Of a stretch of 64,000 nt of DNA, positions 26,476-38,280 are shown piece after piece. A program made the position numbers and the translations under genes. Origin of the DNA: Companilactobacillus hulinensis (GTDB lineage Bacteria > Bacillota > Bacilli > Lactobacillales > Lactobacillaceae); assembly GCF_003946555.1 (NCBI RefSeq), contig NZ_RHOO01000001.1, positions 1 to 64,000 of the forward strand, read 5' to 3'. Within the stretch, counting starts at the first letter, position 1, and each line of letters opens with the position of its first letter. The notes under the pieces were generated by a model. It did not search any database. It was not told where the DNA came from and saw only the letters and a list, made by a program, of their open reading frames with translations.

Positions 26476-28403
26476 TGACGATAACTAAGCGTTTCTGGAT
26501 ATCATTGCTTTTTTCATTGCCAATGTTGATTAACATGATTCTGATGCCGTTCGGATGGATGTTGCCCGGTGGTAATTGGACGCAGTTAGCATTAACTACC
26601 GTAATCATGTTAGTTTCGGCTCGTCCATTCTGGCAGAGTGCATGGGCATCGTTTAATAAGCATCATTCTAATATGGATACATTAGTCGCAATTGGGACTG
26701 TAACAGCTTATGTGTACAGTATTTACGCTATGGCTACGAATCAGGCTGTCTTCTTTGAAAGTGCAGCATTTGTTACGACGTTTGTTCTTTTAGGACAAGT
26801 ATTCGAAGAGAGAATGAGAAATAATGCATCTAATGCTGTGGAAAAACTGGTTGATCTACAAGCAAAAGATGCTGAAGTTATGCGTGATGGAAAACTTGTT
26901 AAGATCCCACTTTCTGAAGTCATTGTTGGCGACATTATCAGGGTAAAACCTGGTGAAAAGGTTGCTGTCGATGGAACTATTACTGATGGAACATCAACAA
27001 TCGATGAATCAATGGTTACTGGTGAAAGTATGCCTGTTGAAAAGAAGACTGGCGACAAAGTAATTGGTTCAACTATCAATAGTAATGGTACATTCATGTT
27101 CAAAGCTGACAAAGTCGGTGATGACACGATGCTTTCACAGATCGTGGAATTAGTTAAGAAAGCTCAGAACAGTCATGCTCCTATTCAAAATTTAACTGAT
27201 AAAGTTTCAGATATATTTGTTCCAACAGTTTTGATTCTGTCAATTCTAACATTTTTAGTTTGGTACGTATTTCTTGATGCGTCAGTCGCAAATTCATTGA
27301 TATTTGCCGTTTCAGTTGTGGTTATTGCTTGTCCTTGTGCGCTTGGATTGGCAACACCTACAGCGTTAATGGTTGGAACTGGTCGTTCAGCCAAGATGGG
27401 TATCTTGATCAAGAATGGTGAAGTTCTAGAAGCTGTTAACGATGTTAAAACTGTTGTTTTTGATAAGACAGGTACTATCACAGTTGGCAAGCCAGAAGTT
27501 ACAGATATTGTTGGGGATGAAAAAGAAGTTCTAGCATTCGCTACTGGACTAGAACAGTTTTCCGAGCATCCACTTGCTTCAGCTATTGTTAAGAAAGCTG
27601 ATAACAGTAATATTTCTGTACCTAAAGTTAGTCAGTTCAAGGCTCTTGAAGGTAAGGGTGTTGAAGCTGTAGTAGCTGGTAAACAAGCATTTGTTGGTAA
27701 TGACAAATTATTAGCTGATGTGGATATTGATGACAATATGAAGCAACAAGTTATCAAACTTCAAGAAGAGGCTAAGACAGTTGTCTTTGTTGGAGTTGAG
27801 AATAAAGTTATCGGTTTGATTGCTATTCAAGATGCTCCAAAAGATACTTCTAAAGAAGCAATAGCGGACTTGAAGGCTCGTGGTTTGAAGACCGTTATGC
27901 TGACAGGCGATAATCAACGTGTTGCGCAAGCAATTGCATCGCAAGTTGGAATTGATTCAGTTATTGCCGATGTTTTGCCAAGTGACAAAGCAGATCATGT
28001 TAAAGCTCTGCAACAAGATGGTAAAGTTGCCTTTGTTGGTGATGGTATCAATGATGCTCCAGCTTTGACTGTCGCTGATGTTGGTATCGCCATGGGTTCA
28101 GGTACTGATATTGCCATTGAATCTGGTGGTATTGTGTTGGTCAAGAATGATTTGAGAGATGTTGATCGTGCACTTGCATTGAGCAAGAAGACATTTAACA
28201 GGATCAAATTGAATCTATTCTGGGCATTTATCTATAATGTTCTGGGTATCCCAGTTGCTGCCGGATTGTTCTTCGGAATTGGTTTGAGCTTGAGTCCTGA
28301 GTTAGCTGGTTTGGCAATGGCATTTAGTTCATTGTCAGTTGTAACTAGTTCGATGTTGTTGAATAAAGCTAAAATAACAAGTAAAGCTAGGGTTGCTGTT
28401 TAG
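26475..28403 (+). CDS. copA: Copper-translocating P1B-type ATPase
   Basis: A 642-residue P1B ATPase. It has the CPC metal motif (286-288), phosphorylation Asp330 in DKTGT, the SEHPLA motif, GDGINDAP hinge, YN in TM7 (FIYNVLGIP) and MAFSSLSVV in TM8, the set seen in P1B-1 Cu+ exporters. It lacks an N-terminal HMA metal-binding domain; the two cupredoxin-like partners may replace it. ATG 26475 overlaps the preceding stop, so translation is coupled. It is the last gene of the copper operon, followed by a terminator shared with ilvE. Confidence 0.94.
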   Translation: MTITKRFWISLLFSLPMLINMILMPFGWMLPGGNWTQLALTTVIMLVSARPFWQSAWASFNKHHSNMDTLVAIGTVTAYVYSIYAMATNQAVFFESAAFVTTFVLLGQVFEERMRNNASNAVEKLVDLQAKDAEVMRDGKLVKIPLSEVIVGDIIRVKPGEKVAVDGTITDGTSTIDESMVTGESMPVEKKTGDKVIGSTINSNGTFMFKADKVGDDTMLSQIVELVKKAQNSHAPIQNLTDKVSDIFVPTVLILSILTFLVWYVFLDASVANSLIFAVSVVVIACPCALGLATPTALMVGTGRSAKMGILIKNGEVLEAVNDVKTVVFDKTGTITVGKPEVTDIVGDEKEVLAFATGLEQFSEHPLASAIVKKADNSNISVPKVSQFKALEGKGVEAVVAGKQAFVGNDKLLADVDIDDNMKQQVIKLQEEAKTVVFVGVENKVIGLIAIQDAPKDTSKEAIADLKARGLKTVMLTGDNQRVAQAIASQVGIDSVIADVLPSDKADHVKALQQDGKVAFVGDGINDAPALTVADVGIAMGSGTDIAIESGGIVLVKNDLRDVDRALALSKKTFNRIKLNLFWAFIYNVLGIPVAAGLFFGIGLSLSPELAGLAMAFSSLSVVTSSMLLNKAKITSKARVAV

Positions 28404-28471
28404 AGTTGATTTGTAATCTACGACTAAATGGATTAATCATTATCAATTAGAGGTAGAAACCTACAATACTT

Positions 28472-28512
28472 AAAAAGGTGTCGATGAATTAATTTTCATC
28501 GACACCTTTTTC
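28472..28512. terminator. Bidirectional terminator between copA and ilvE
   Basis: AAAAAGGTGTCGATGAA / TTCATCGACACCTTTTT with a 6-base loop. Confidence 0.93.
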
Positions 28513-28562
28513 ATATCTATAATTTTGTTTTGTAAATTTTACCTAGCGATTACTATTTTCCT

Positions 28563-29594
28563 TTAATCAACAACTTGAATCCATCCCTCAGGTGCTTCAA
28601 CAGTACCGAATTGGATTCCTGTTAATTCGTCATAGAGCTTCTTAGTAATTGGTCCGACTTCTGTTTCACTATAGAATACGTGTAGTTTACCATTGTGTTC
28701 CAATCCTCCAATAGGAGAGATTACAGCGGCCGTACCACAGGCACCAGCTTCTTTGAATTGATCTAATTGATCGATGTATACGTCACCCTCCTTAGCTCCA
28801 AGTCCCAATCTGTGTTCAGCGAGCCAAAGTAATGAATATTTGGTGATTGAAGGTAGGATAGATGGTGACTTTGGTGTTAAGAAGACATTGTCCTTTGTGA
28901 TACCAAAGAAGTTAGCTGATCCAACTTCTTCAATCTTTTTGTGCTCAACTGGGTCTAGATATACGCAGTCAGCGAATCCTTCTTTATGGGCATTGTCGCC
29001 AGGTAGTAAGGAAGCGGCATAGTTACCACCAACTTTTGCTTGACCAGTACCTTTGTGGGCTGCACGGTCATATTGAGAAGTTGTGAAGTTAACAGGTGTC
29101 ATACCACCCTTGAAGTAACTACCAACAGGCATTGCGAAAATTGTAAAGATATATTCAGGAGCTGCGTGGACGCCAATAGTTGCACCTGATCCAATTAGAA
29201 GTGGACGGAGATAAAGTGTAGCACCAGTTCCATATGGTGGAACGAAGTCGGCGTTTGCTTTAACAACTTGTTTAACAGCATCGACGAACTTGTCCTCAGG
29301 GAATACCGGCATAAGTAGTCTTTCAGCTGAACTGCGTAAACGAGCAGCATTACGATCAGGTCTGAATAATTGAATCTTGTTGTCAGGTGTACGATAAGCT
29401 TTCATTCCTTCGAAGGCACCTTGACCATAATGTAGTACAACAGCAGCTTCACTTAGTTGAAGAGTACTGTTCTCAGTAAGACCACCATCTTGCCAGGCAC
29501 CGTCCTTCCAGTGAGCCGTATATCGATAAGGCAAGTCCATATAGTCAAATCCTAAGTTTTTCCAATCTAGTTTTGATGCATCTGCTTTTGCCAT
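28563..29594 (-). CDS. ilvE: Branched-chain amino acid aminotransferase
   Basis: A 343-residue class IV aminotransferase that moves amino groups between Leu/Ile/Val and 2-oxoglutarate. The GQGAFEGMKAYR and LFRPDRNAARL segments, the PLP lysine in GQAKVGGNYAAS, and the TPKSPSILPSITKYSLL and EAGACGTAAVISPIG segments identify it. The start is ATG 29594 with AAAGGAGAT upstream. It is monocistronic. In lactic acid bacteria this enzyme feeds branched-chain catabolism and aroma formation. Confidence 0.94.
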   Translation of the reverse strand: MAKADASKLDWKNLGFDYMDLPYRYTAHWKDGAWQDGGLTENSTLQLSEAAVVLHYGQGAFEGMKAYRTPDNKIQLFRPDRNAARLRSSAERLLMPVFPEDKFVDAVKQVVKANADFVPPYGTGATLYLRPLLIGSGATIGVHAAPEYIFTIFAMPVGSYFKGGMTPVNFTTSQYDRAAHKGTGQAKVGGNYAASLLPGDNAHKEGFADCVYLDPVEHKKIEEVGSANFFGITKDNVFLTPKSPSILPSITKYSLLWLAEHRLGLGAKEGDVYIDQLDQFKEAGACGTAAVISPIGGLEHNGKLHVFYSETEVGPITKKLYDELTGIQFGTVEAPEGWIQVVD

Positions 29595-29763
29595 AAAAAT
29601 ATCTCCTTTGTTTAACTGCTGTACGCAATTTTTATTAAACAATATTAAAATTTTGTTAAAGCTAATGATAGTTCGAATATGTATATTAAGTCAACTGTGA
29701 ACCCTGGAATTAGATTGATGTCTTTTTTTATTAGGATAGCTTTAATTTGTTAGTTGTAGTTGT

Positions 29764-29911
29764 CGTCTCCGGTTGAGAGATATTTTACCTGCCATGTGGA
29801 CCGGTTTGAGCCGAGGTGCGGTCTCAAACCTCGACTTTAAGCCTTGCTTCGCAAATCTTAAAGTTCGTCCTGTTTTCACGGCTGGTAAAATATCTCTCAA
29901 TCTCTGACTAG
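29764..29911 (+). repeat. Family A structured repeat, copy A5
   Basis: Ends CGTCTCCGGTTG / CAATCTCTGACTAG. Outer stem GAGAGATATTTTACC / GGTAAAATATCTCTC. Arm 1 GGTTTGAGCC / GGTCTCAAACC. Arm 3 is lost (only CCTGTTTTCACGG remains). It is the one copy not co-oriented with a gene it follows: galR to its right is on the minus strand. A stray ATCGGAGACG at 29930-29939 may be an end of another decayed copy. Confidence 0.85.
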
Positions 29912-29944
29912 AGCGGTTATTCTTTCCAATCGGAGACGAAAAAA

Positions 29945-29986
29945 ATAGGACCTGTATTTGTACAAATCACAAATACAGATCCTATA
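29945..29986 (-). terminator. Terminator of the gal operon
   Basis: ATAGGACCTGTATTTGT / ACAAATACAGATCCTAT hairpin with T-rich flank, immediately after the galR stop. Confidence 0.85.
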
Positions 29987-29987
29987 A

Positions 29988-32463
<2,476 letters not shown>

Positions 32464-32464
<1 letters not shown>

Positions 32465-33642
32465 TATTCTTCCACCTTTGATAATTCTTTTGGTCCATCA
32501 GAAATTTCAGCGATGTAGAAGTCAGCATCATAGCCGATTTCTTTCTTATAAGTTTCGCCGACATTCTTCTTGAAGTTATCCACTTCGTCTTTGGCAACGA
32601 TAGCGATAGCACAGCCACCGAATCCGGCACCTGTCATACGAGCACCAAGAACTCCAGGTTGTGCCCAAGCTGTTTCTACTAAAGTATCAAGTTCTTTACC
32701 AGTTACAGCATAGTCGTAGTGTAGTGAAACGTGTGATGCGTTGACTAGACGACCGAATCCTTCGATATCATTGTCCTTTAATCTATCAATAGCTTTCAAA
32801 GTACGTTGATTTTCAAAGACAGCATGACGTGCACGACGAATCAAGGCGTCATCATTGATCAAGTAATCGTATTCGTTGAATTCATCGATTGAGAGATCCC
32901 CAAGTGCCTTGATATCCAGCTTTGTTTGTAATCTCTTAAGTGCTTCTTCACATTCACTGCGACGTTCGTTGTACTTAGAATCAGCCAATTCACGACGTTT
33001 GTTGGTATTCATGATGACAATAACGTTGTCTCCAAGTTCAACTGGAGCGTATTGATATTTCATAGTATTTGTATCAAGCAAGATGGCTTGATCCTTTTTG
33101 CCCATACCAACTGCGAATTGGTCCATGATACCTGAGTTAACACCAATATATTTGTTTTCGTCTTCTTGACCAATTTTAACTAAGTCTAATTGGTCAACTT
33201 TTAGATCGAAGACATTGTTCAAAATTGTTCCCATCAATAATTCGATTGATGCGGAAGATGATAATCCGGCACCGTCTGGCAAGTTACCATGGATAAATAA
33301 GTTGAATCCATGATCGAACTTGTAGCCGCGTTGTGCTAAGAAGTACATGATACCGCGTGGGTAGTTTACCCAGCCATCTTCCTTGTTGTAGTCGAGTTCG
33401 TCAGTAGTGAAGCTGATGATACCCTTGTCAGGGATATTTGCGGAATACATTTGGATCTTATTGTCGTCACGTGCGCCGTATGCAGCGTATGTACCAATAC
33501 TAATGGCACAAGGGAAGACGTTACCACCGTTATAATCGGTATGTTCACCGATTAAGTTAATTCTGCCGGGTGAGAAGAAAAGTTTGTCGGCAGCTGATTT
33601 AAATATGTTTTGATAATCTGAAAGAAGGGTTTCGTTATTCAT
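32464..33642 (-). CDS. galK: Galactokinase
   Basis: A 392-residue GHMP kinase. The substrate motif GRINLIGEHTDYNGG, the ATP loop PDGAGLSSSASIE, the catalytic Asp region GVNSGIMDQFAVGMG and the C-terminal RMTGAGFGGCAIA identify it. It phosphorylates galactose at C1. I start it at ATG 33642, 9 bases after GGAG; the ATG 15 bases upstream contains that ribosome binding site. It is the first gene of the galKTR operon. No galE or galM is nearby. Confidence 0.95.
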
Positions 33643-33663
33643 AATGTTAGTCTCCATATTTAT

Positions 33664-33740
33664 TTAGTAAATGTTTACCAATTTATGATAACGCTTTCTT
33701 GAAGCTATCGCAATAAAATTAATTAGTAAACGTTTGGTAA
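33664..33740 (-). promoter_or_regulatory. galK promoter with two GalR-type operators and a cre-like site
   Basis: On the minus strand TTGCGA (33708-33713) and TATCAT (33685-33690) are 17 bases apart. TTAGTAAATGTTTACCAA (33664-33681) and TTAGTAAACGTTTGGTAA (33723-33740) are near-palindromic LacI/GalR boxes on either side. TGATAACGCTTTCT (33686-33699) overlaps the -10 and fits the cre consensus except for its last base. Confidence 0.8.
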
Positions 33741-33853
33741 ACAAAAATAATTGTTAGCTTGCAACGTAATATATAATAGTAATATAAACTAAATATGTTA
33801 TGATTTAAGCAACACTTTCATATCATTACATTGAAGGAAAAAGAGGACGAATT

Positions 33854-34720
33854 ATGCCAACGGCAATTGTGACGGATACGGCTTCATACTTAACCCCAGA
33901 ACAAATCAAAGAATTCAATATCGTTGTTCTGCCCATTACAGTTATTTTGGGAAATACACAATACAAAGAAACTGAAGAATTAGGATTAGACAAATTTTAC
34001 GACTACTTAAAAACAGAAGATGAACTACCTACAACAGCACAAGTTTCCATGGGTCAAATTGAAGAAGCTTATGACAATTTGGTTGAACAAGGTTATGACA
34101 AAATCATTTCAATTCATCTATCAAGTGGAATTACTAGTTTCATGAATAATTTACGTATGTTTTGTAAGGACTATGACAAGGCTGAAACATTCCCGTTCGA
34201 TTCGTTGGTAGCTAGTGCCGGAGAAGCCAATTTGGTATTGCTTGCTGGTAAATTAGTTAAAGAGGGTCAAGATCCAGAAGAAATCATGCCTAAGCTCAAG
34301 GCACTACGTGACACAATGGAAGTCAGATTTGCGGTTGATAACTTGAAGCACTTAATGCGTACGGGTCGTTTGAGCAATAGATCAGCTATTATTGGGAATC
34401 TTTTGAATATCAAACCAATGCTTACTTTTGATGAAGAGGGTAAAATTATCGCTATTGGTAAGGAACGTACTATGAAGCGTGTCTTCAGACTAATGTGCGA
34501 TAAGATTCAAGAGACTCTGGATGGTGTTGATTACAAAGTTCACGCAACTGTTATCGATGCTAATAACCAAGAGTTGTCAGATGCTTGGACTAAGGAATTA
34601 AATGAGAGGTTTCCTGAGATCCGTGTAACTCAAAGTTCTCTTGGACCTGCTATCAGTGTTCACACTGGTGAAAAGACTATGGGAATTATTTGGGAAGAGG
34701 ACTGGCAAACAGTTAAATAA
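33854..34720 (+). CDS. DegV family fatty-acid-binding protein
   Basis: A 288-residue DegV protein. It starts with the family motif AIVTDTASYLTPEQ and has LPTTAQVSMGQIEEAYDNL, ISIHLSSGITSFMNN and the MRTGRLSNRSAIIGNLLNIKPML segment. DegV proteins bind a fatty acid and, in Gram-positive bacteria, can hand it to fatty acid kinase. This one stands alone with AAAGAGGA upstream of ATG 33854 and a terminator after it. Confidence 0.93.
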   Translation: MPTAIVTDTASYLTPEQIKEFNIVVLPITVILGNTQYKETEELGLDKFYDYLKTEDELPTTAQVSMGQIEEAYDNLVEQGYDKIISIHLSSGITSFMNNLRMFCKDYDKAETFPFDSLVASAGEANLVLLAGKLVKEGQDPEEIMPKLKALRDTMEVRFAVDNLKHLMRTGRLSNRSAIIGNLLNIKPMLTFDEEGKIIAIGKERTMKRVFRLMCDKIQETLDGVDYKVHATVIDANNQELSDAWTKELNERFPEIRVTQSSLGPAISVHTGEKTMGIIWEEDWQTVK

Positions 34721-34726
34721 GGTATT

Positions 34727-34762
34727 TTAAAAGGAGCATCCATTTTTGTGGGTGCTCCTTTT
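34727..34762 (+). terminator. Terminator after the DegV gene
   Basis: AAAAGGAGCATCCA / GGGTGCTCCTTTT hairpin. Confidence 0.88.
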
Positions 34763-34782
34763 GGTTTGCTTGTGTTTTGGTT

Positions 34783-34961
34783 TGCCTGCGGTTGAAAAAT
34801 AATGACATCGGCTGTGGGACCGACTTCAGCCTTGGTCTGAAGTCTCGCTTTTGAACTCTGCATAAATCACAGATTTCAAAAGTCGTCCTGTGCTGTAAGA
34901 ACGGCTTTGCCGTTCAACACCACTTTCACTGCCGGTGTCATTATTTTTCAACCTCCGGCTA
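34783..34961 (+). repeat. Family A structured repeat, copy A6
   Basis: Ends GCCTGCGGTTG / CAACCTCCGGCT. Outer stem TGAAAAATAATGACA / TGTCATTATTTTTCA. Arm 1 GACTTCAGCC / GGTCTGAAGTC. Arm 3 GTGCTGT.GAACGGC / GCCGTTC.ACACCAC, where GAACGGC/GCCGTTC replaces GGACGGC/GCCGTCC of A1. It follows degV and its terminator in the same orientation. Confidence 0.87.
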
Positions 34962-35054
34962 TCTTATTGTAATGATATGTTAGTTAATAGCTATTTTCTA
35001 TTGATTAGTTAACATAGCATGTAAATATCCCTAGATCGAAAATATTAATAACGA

Positions 35055-36440
35055 TTATGCTTCTGTGTTTTCAGAAGTCCTTGAAACTAACCAACGAGTT
35101 AAGAATAGGCAAATGATTATCATACCTAGTGATACGACAAATCCTATCTTGATACCGATCAATTCACTGTGTAGATAATTGCCTGGATTAGCTCTAGTTG
35201 ACATACTGATAATTCCAACTAATAGAGCTGTACCAAATGATGCAGCAACTTGACGCAAAGTGTTATAAGTTGCTACTCCATCTGGTAATATTTCGTGTGG
35301 AATTGATGATAGTGCTTGAGTTTGAATTGGGATCAGCACTTGGCACAATCCCATCTGTCTAATTGTCTGGCCTAATGTGACTATCAGAATTGGCGTTGAT
35401 AAGGTTGTGAATGACTGTAATCCGGTACCGATACAATCGATTATTAGTCCAGAAACAACTAGTCTTTTTACGCCGAATCTATCGTACAATCTGCCACTGA
35501 TAGGTGACATTATTGCAGTGAAGGTTGCACCAGGGAGAACTACTAGTCCAGATTGCAAGGCACTGTAATGCATGACGTTTTGAACCAGAATAGGGATGAT
35601 AATTGAGTTACTATACATGGTTACCATCAGAATCATGTTGATTACTACTGCGACATTATATTGTTTGTAGTTAAATATGTTCAAGTTAATGAATGGGGAT
35701 ACATCGTTGCGTTGAGTTAATACGAATGTTATCAGCAATATTAATCCAATTAATGTTGAACCACCGATATTGAAGCTAAAGAAGTTGGTAGTTCCGATGT
35801 TGGATAATCCATATAATAGGAACAATAGTCCTAGACTTGATAGGATCAATCCTTTGGTATTGAATTTGAGCTTAGTTTCCTGATGATTATCGGAAAGAAA
35901 GATGAACGACAGGATAATATTTATGGCAGTGAATGGTATTACCAAGATAAACAAATAACGCCATGATAAAACTGACAGTACGAATCCTGATAGGGTGGGC
36001 CCAACAACTGGAGCAAAGTTGAATGCTAAGCCAATTATTCCCATGACATTACCTTGGTTATGTTTGTCAGCTGAATTCATTGCCATAACATTGACCAATG
36101 GCATCATGACACCAGCACCAATTGCTTGAATCATTCTCCCAGTTATTAGGAAGACGTACTCATGTGAGAGCGCACCAAAAATAGTTCCCAACAGAAAAAT
36201 AATTGAGAAGAACAAATAAAGTTTTTTGAATGAGAACTTCTTGAGCAGGAATGCACTTGTGGGGATCATAATAGCATTCACAAGAATGTAGCCATTTGTC
36301 AGCCATTGTCCCATTGAAGTTGTAATTGAAAAAGTCTTCATGATTGAAGGCAGAGCAGTACTCATCAGAGTGGAACTTAAAACTCCGAAAAAGCTGCCGA
36401 TAGTAACGATAGCTAATGATATTTTGGTCTTTTTGTTCAT
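35055..36440 (-). CDS. MFS transporter, EmrB/QacA (DHA2) type
   Basis: A 461-residue major facilitator protein with 12 or more membrane helices. The N-terminal SSTLMSTALPSIMKTF segment, the WLTNGYILVNAIMIP helix and the GxGxxxxxxPxxxxxxS-like motif C (GLAFNFAPVVGPTLSGFVL) mark it as a drug:H+ antiporter of the DHA2 group. The substrate is not predictable. It is monocistronic, with its 3' end facing repeat A6, and diverges from the acetyltransferase at 36590. Confidence 0.9.
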   Translation of the reverse strand: MNKKTKISLAIVTIGSFFGVLSSTLMSTALPSIMKTFSITTSMGQWLTNGYILVNAIMIPTSAFLLKKFSFKKLYLFFSIIFLLGTIFGALSHEYVFLITGRMIQAIGAGVMMPLVNVMAMNSADKHNQGNVMGIIGLAFNFAPVVGPTLSGFVLSVLSWRYLFILVIPFTAINIILSFIFLSDNHQETKLKFNTKGLILSSLGLLFLLYGLSNIGTTNFFSFNIGGSTLIGLILLITFVLTQRNDVSPFINLNIFNYKQYNVAVVINMILMVTMYSNSIIIPILVQNVMHYSALQSGLVVLPGATFTAIMSPISGRLYDRFGVKRLVVSGLIIDCIGTGLQSFTTLSTPILIVTLGQTIRQMGLCQVLIPIQTQALSSIPHEILPDGVATYNTLRQVAASFGTALLVGIISMSTRANPGNYLHSELIGIKIGFVVSLGMIIICLFLTRWLVSRTSENTEA

Positions 36441-36589
36441 TAAATGGACACTTCCTTATACGTGTTAAAAAAACGTGCTTTTCTTATCATCGGTTTAATA
36501 GTGGCCTTTGTCAAATAAACTTGAATTGACAATGTTATAAGTTAGATTATTATTAAATTTATGAGTTCACAGTATAGGGAGTGGAGTAT

Positions 36590-37111
36590 ATGTTTAACGT
36601 TTTTGTAAGACAGGCACAAAAGGAAGATTTAACACAAATCATCAAGGTTATTAATGATGCTAAGAAACTGATCAAGGGTACTGGCAGCCCTCAGTGGCAA
36701 GATGGCGAACCAAGCCTACAAGTTCTTGAGGAGGATTTGGAACTTGGTCGTGGGTATGTTCTAATAGTTAACGGTGATTTAGTTGGTTATACTTGTTTGA
36801 TGCAGACTGATGATCCTCATTATGAAGTCATTCAAGATGGTAGCTGGAATAATACTACTGATAAGTACGCAACTCTACACCGTGTTGCCATCAAAGATGG
36901 ATATCGTGGCAAACATCTAAGTGACTTCTTGATGTCTAATATGTTCACTATTGGCTATGGATTAGGATTCAGAAACTTTAGAATCGATACGCATGAGATG
37001 AACAAAGGCATGCAACATGTTTCTGAGAAACTTGGATTCAAGTATCGCGGAATTATTTATGTTGGTCCTAAAGAAGACGACCGTCGTGTGGCTTATGAGT
37101 TAAATATGTAG
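36590..37111 (+). CDS. GNAT family N-acetyltransferase
   Basis: A 173-residue GNAT protein. The acetyl-CoA-binding segment reads LHRVAIKDGYRGKHLSDFLM, followed by GFRNFRIDTHEMNKGMQHVSEKLGFKYRG. It resembles the many orphan acetyltransferases of lactobacilli; the substrate is unknown. I choose ATG 36590, with GGGAGTGG as the ribosome binding site, over an in-frame GTG 9 bases earlier. Confidence 0.87.
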   Translation: MFNVFVRQAQKEDLTQIIKVINDAKKLIKGTGSPQWQDGEPSLQVLEEDLELGRGYVLIVNGDLVGYTCLMQTDDPHYEVIQDGSWNNTTDKYATLHRVAIKDGYRGKHLSDFLMSNMFTIGYGLGFRNFRIDTHEMNKGMQHVSEKLGFKYRGIIYVGPKEDDRRVAYELNM

Positions 37112-37147
37112 TCGTGATAAAGCATGTTTAAATTTTGAATATAACTT

Positions 37148-37196
37148 AAAAAATCTCCTCAAACTTGACGAATATATCAAATTTGGGGAGATTTTT
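37148..37196. terminator. Convergent terminator between GNAT and amidohydrolase genes
   Basis: AAAATCTCC..AAA / TTT..GGAGATTTTT stem, overlapping the amidohydrolase stop codon. Confidence 0.75.
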
Positions 37197-38100
37197 AATT
37201 AAGCATATTTTTTAAATTTTCTGAATAAATCATATTCTTTTGATCCGCAGGGATATTCATATTATCGATTGCAGATACAATTTTGTTAGTTGCGCCGAAT
37301 GGTGGAATACCAAACGGCGCATCTGTTCCAAACAATACATGACTGACTCCAAAGAAGTCGACTGTTAATTCAAGCGCCTTGGGATTGCCAAGTAGGGCAG
37401 TATCAACGTAGAACTTCTTGAAGTCGTTGTATTCAGTTTCAGACATCGTATATTTTATGCGTTCTGAGAAGAATGGAATCATGGCACCAGCGTGGTGAAC
37501 GATAACTTTCAAATTAGGATACTTTTCGAAGTATCCCTTTTTGACTAGCCCGTACATAGCTTGTGTTAATTCATACTCCCAACTGAAAGTAATATTGTTG
37601 TCGGTACGTGATTCATCAAAGACTGGGTGCAGCCAAATCGGAATGTTCAAGTCATTTAGCTTAGCAAAAATTGGTTCGTATTCATCAGAAGTAATTGGTT
37701 TGTTCAATGCTCTAGTGAACAATTGAACGCCGACTAATTCTTTATTTGTGACAACTTGATCTTCAATAATCTTGACGGCTTTGTTAACTGAATTCATGGG
37801 CAACATCGCTACCGCAGATAGGAAAATATCGTTATCTTTTACCATGGCAATCAGTTCCTCATTTGCATCGCGGCATAACTCGACGGACGTTTTGTCGTCA
37901 ACGTAGTCTTCAGGGTTCAAGTTAACATTGGAAATAACTTGTTTAACATCAGGGGCTAAGCCAGTTTTTATTTTCTCAATATTAGTTAGCATATCGTTTT
38001 GCAAATAAGGGTTCTTAGCTAACAAGTTATCATCAAATTGTTTCATGTGATCATAAAAATTTATGGGTAATACATGAGCAAATACGTCAATTTTTGTCAT
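37195..38100 (-). CDS. Amidohydrolase family protein (ACMSD/decarboxylase-like)
   Basis: A 301-residue amidohydrolase-2 protein of the ACMSD-like decarboxylase branch. Metal-site landmarks are DVFAHVLP near the N-terminus (where HxH is usual, here only the second His is kept), WLHPVFDE, VHHAGAMIPFF and FGTDAPFG. The loss of the first His may alter the metal site. I start it at ATG 38100, downstream of GAGGAGAG. It is divergent from a LysR regulator that probably controls it. The substrate is likely an aromatic or cyclic acid, but this is inference. Confidence 0.8.
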   Translation of the reverse strand: MTKIDVFAHVLPINFYDHMKQFDDNLLAKNPYLQNDMLTNIEKIKTGLAPDVKQVISNVNLNPEDYVDDKTSVELCRDANEELIAMVKDNDIFLSAVAMLPMNSVNKAVKIIEDQVVTNKELVGVQLFTRALNKPITSDEYEPIFAKLNDLNIPIWLHPVFDESRTDNNITFSWEYELTQAMYGLVKKGYFEKYPNLKVIVHHAGAMIPFFSERIKYTMSETEYNDFKKFYVDTALLGNPKALELTVDFFGVSHVLFGTDAPFGIPPFGATNKIVSAIDNMNIPADQKNMIYSENLKNMLN

Positions 38101-38280
38101 TAAATATATCTCTCCTCTCAATGGTTAGTATCATATACCTTGAAGTTAACTTTAAAGCAATAGAAAAGTTTGACAGATGCATCTTAAAACATCAGAGCTA
38201 TGATGTACAATACTTATAATTAATGACTAAGAATGCCCAAAAGTAATGAAAGGATATTCTAGTTATAGGAGGACGGATTA

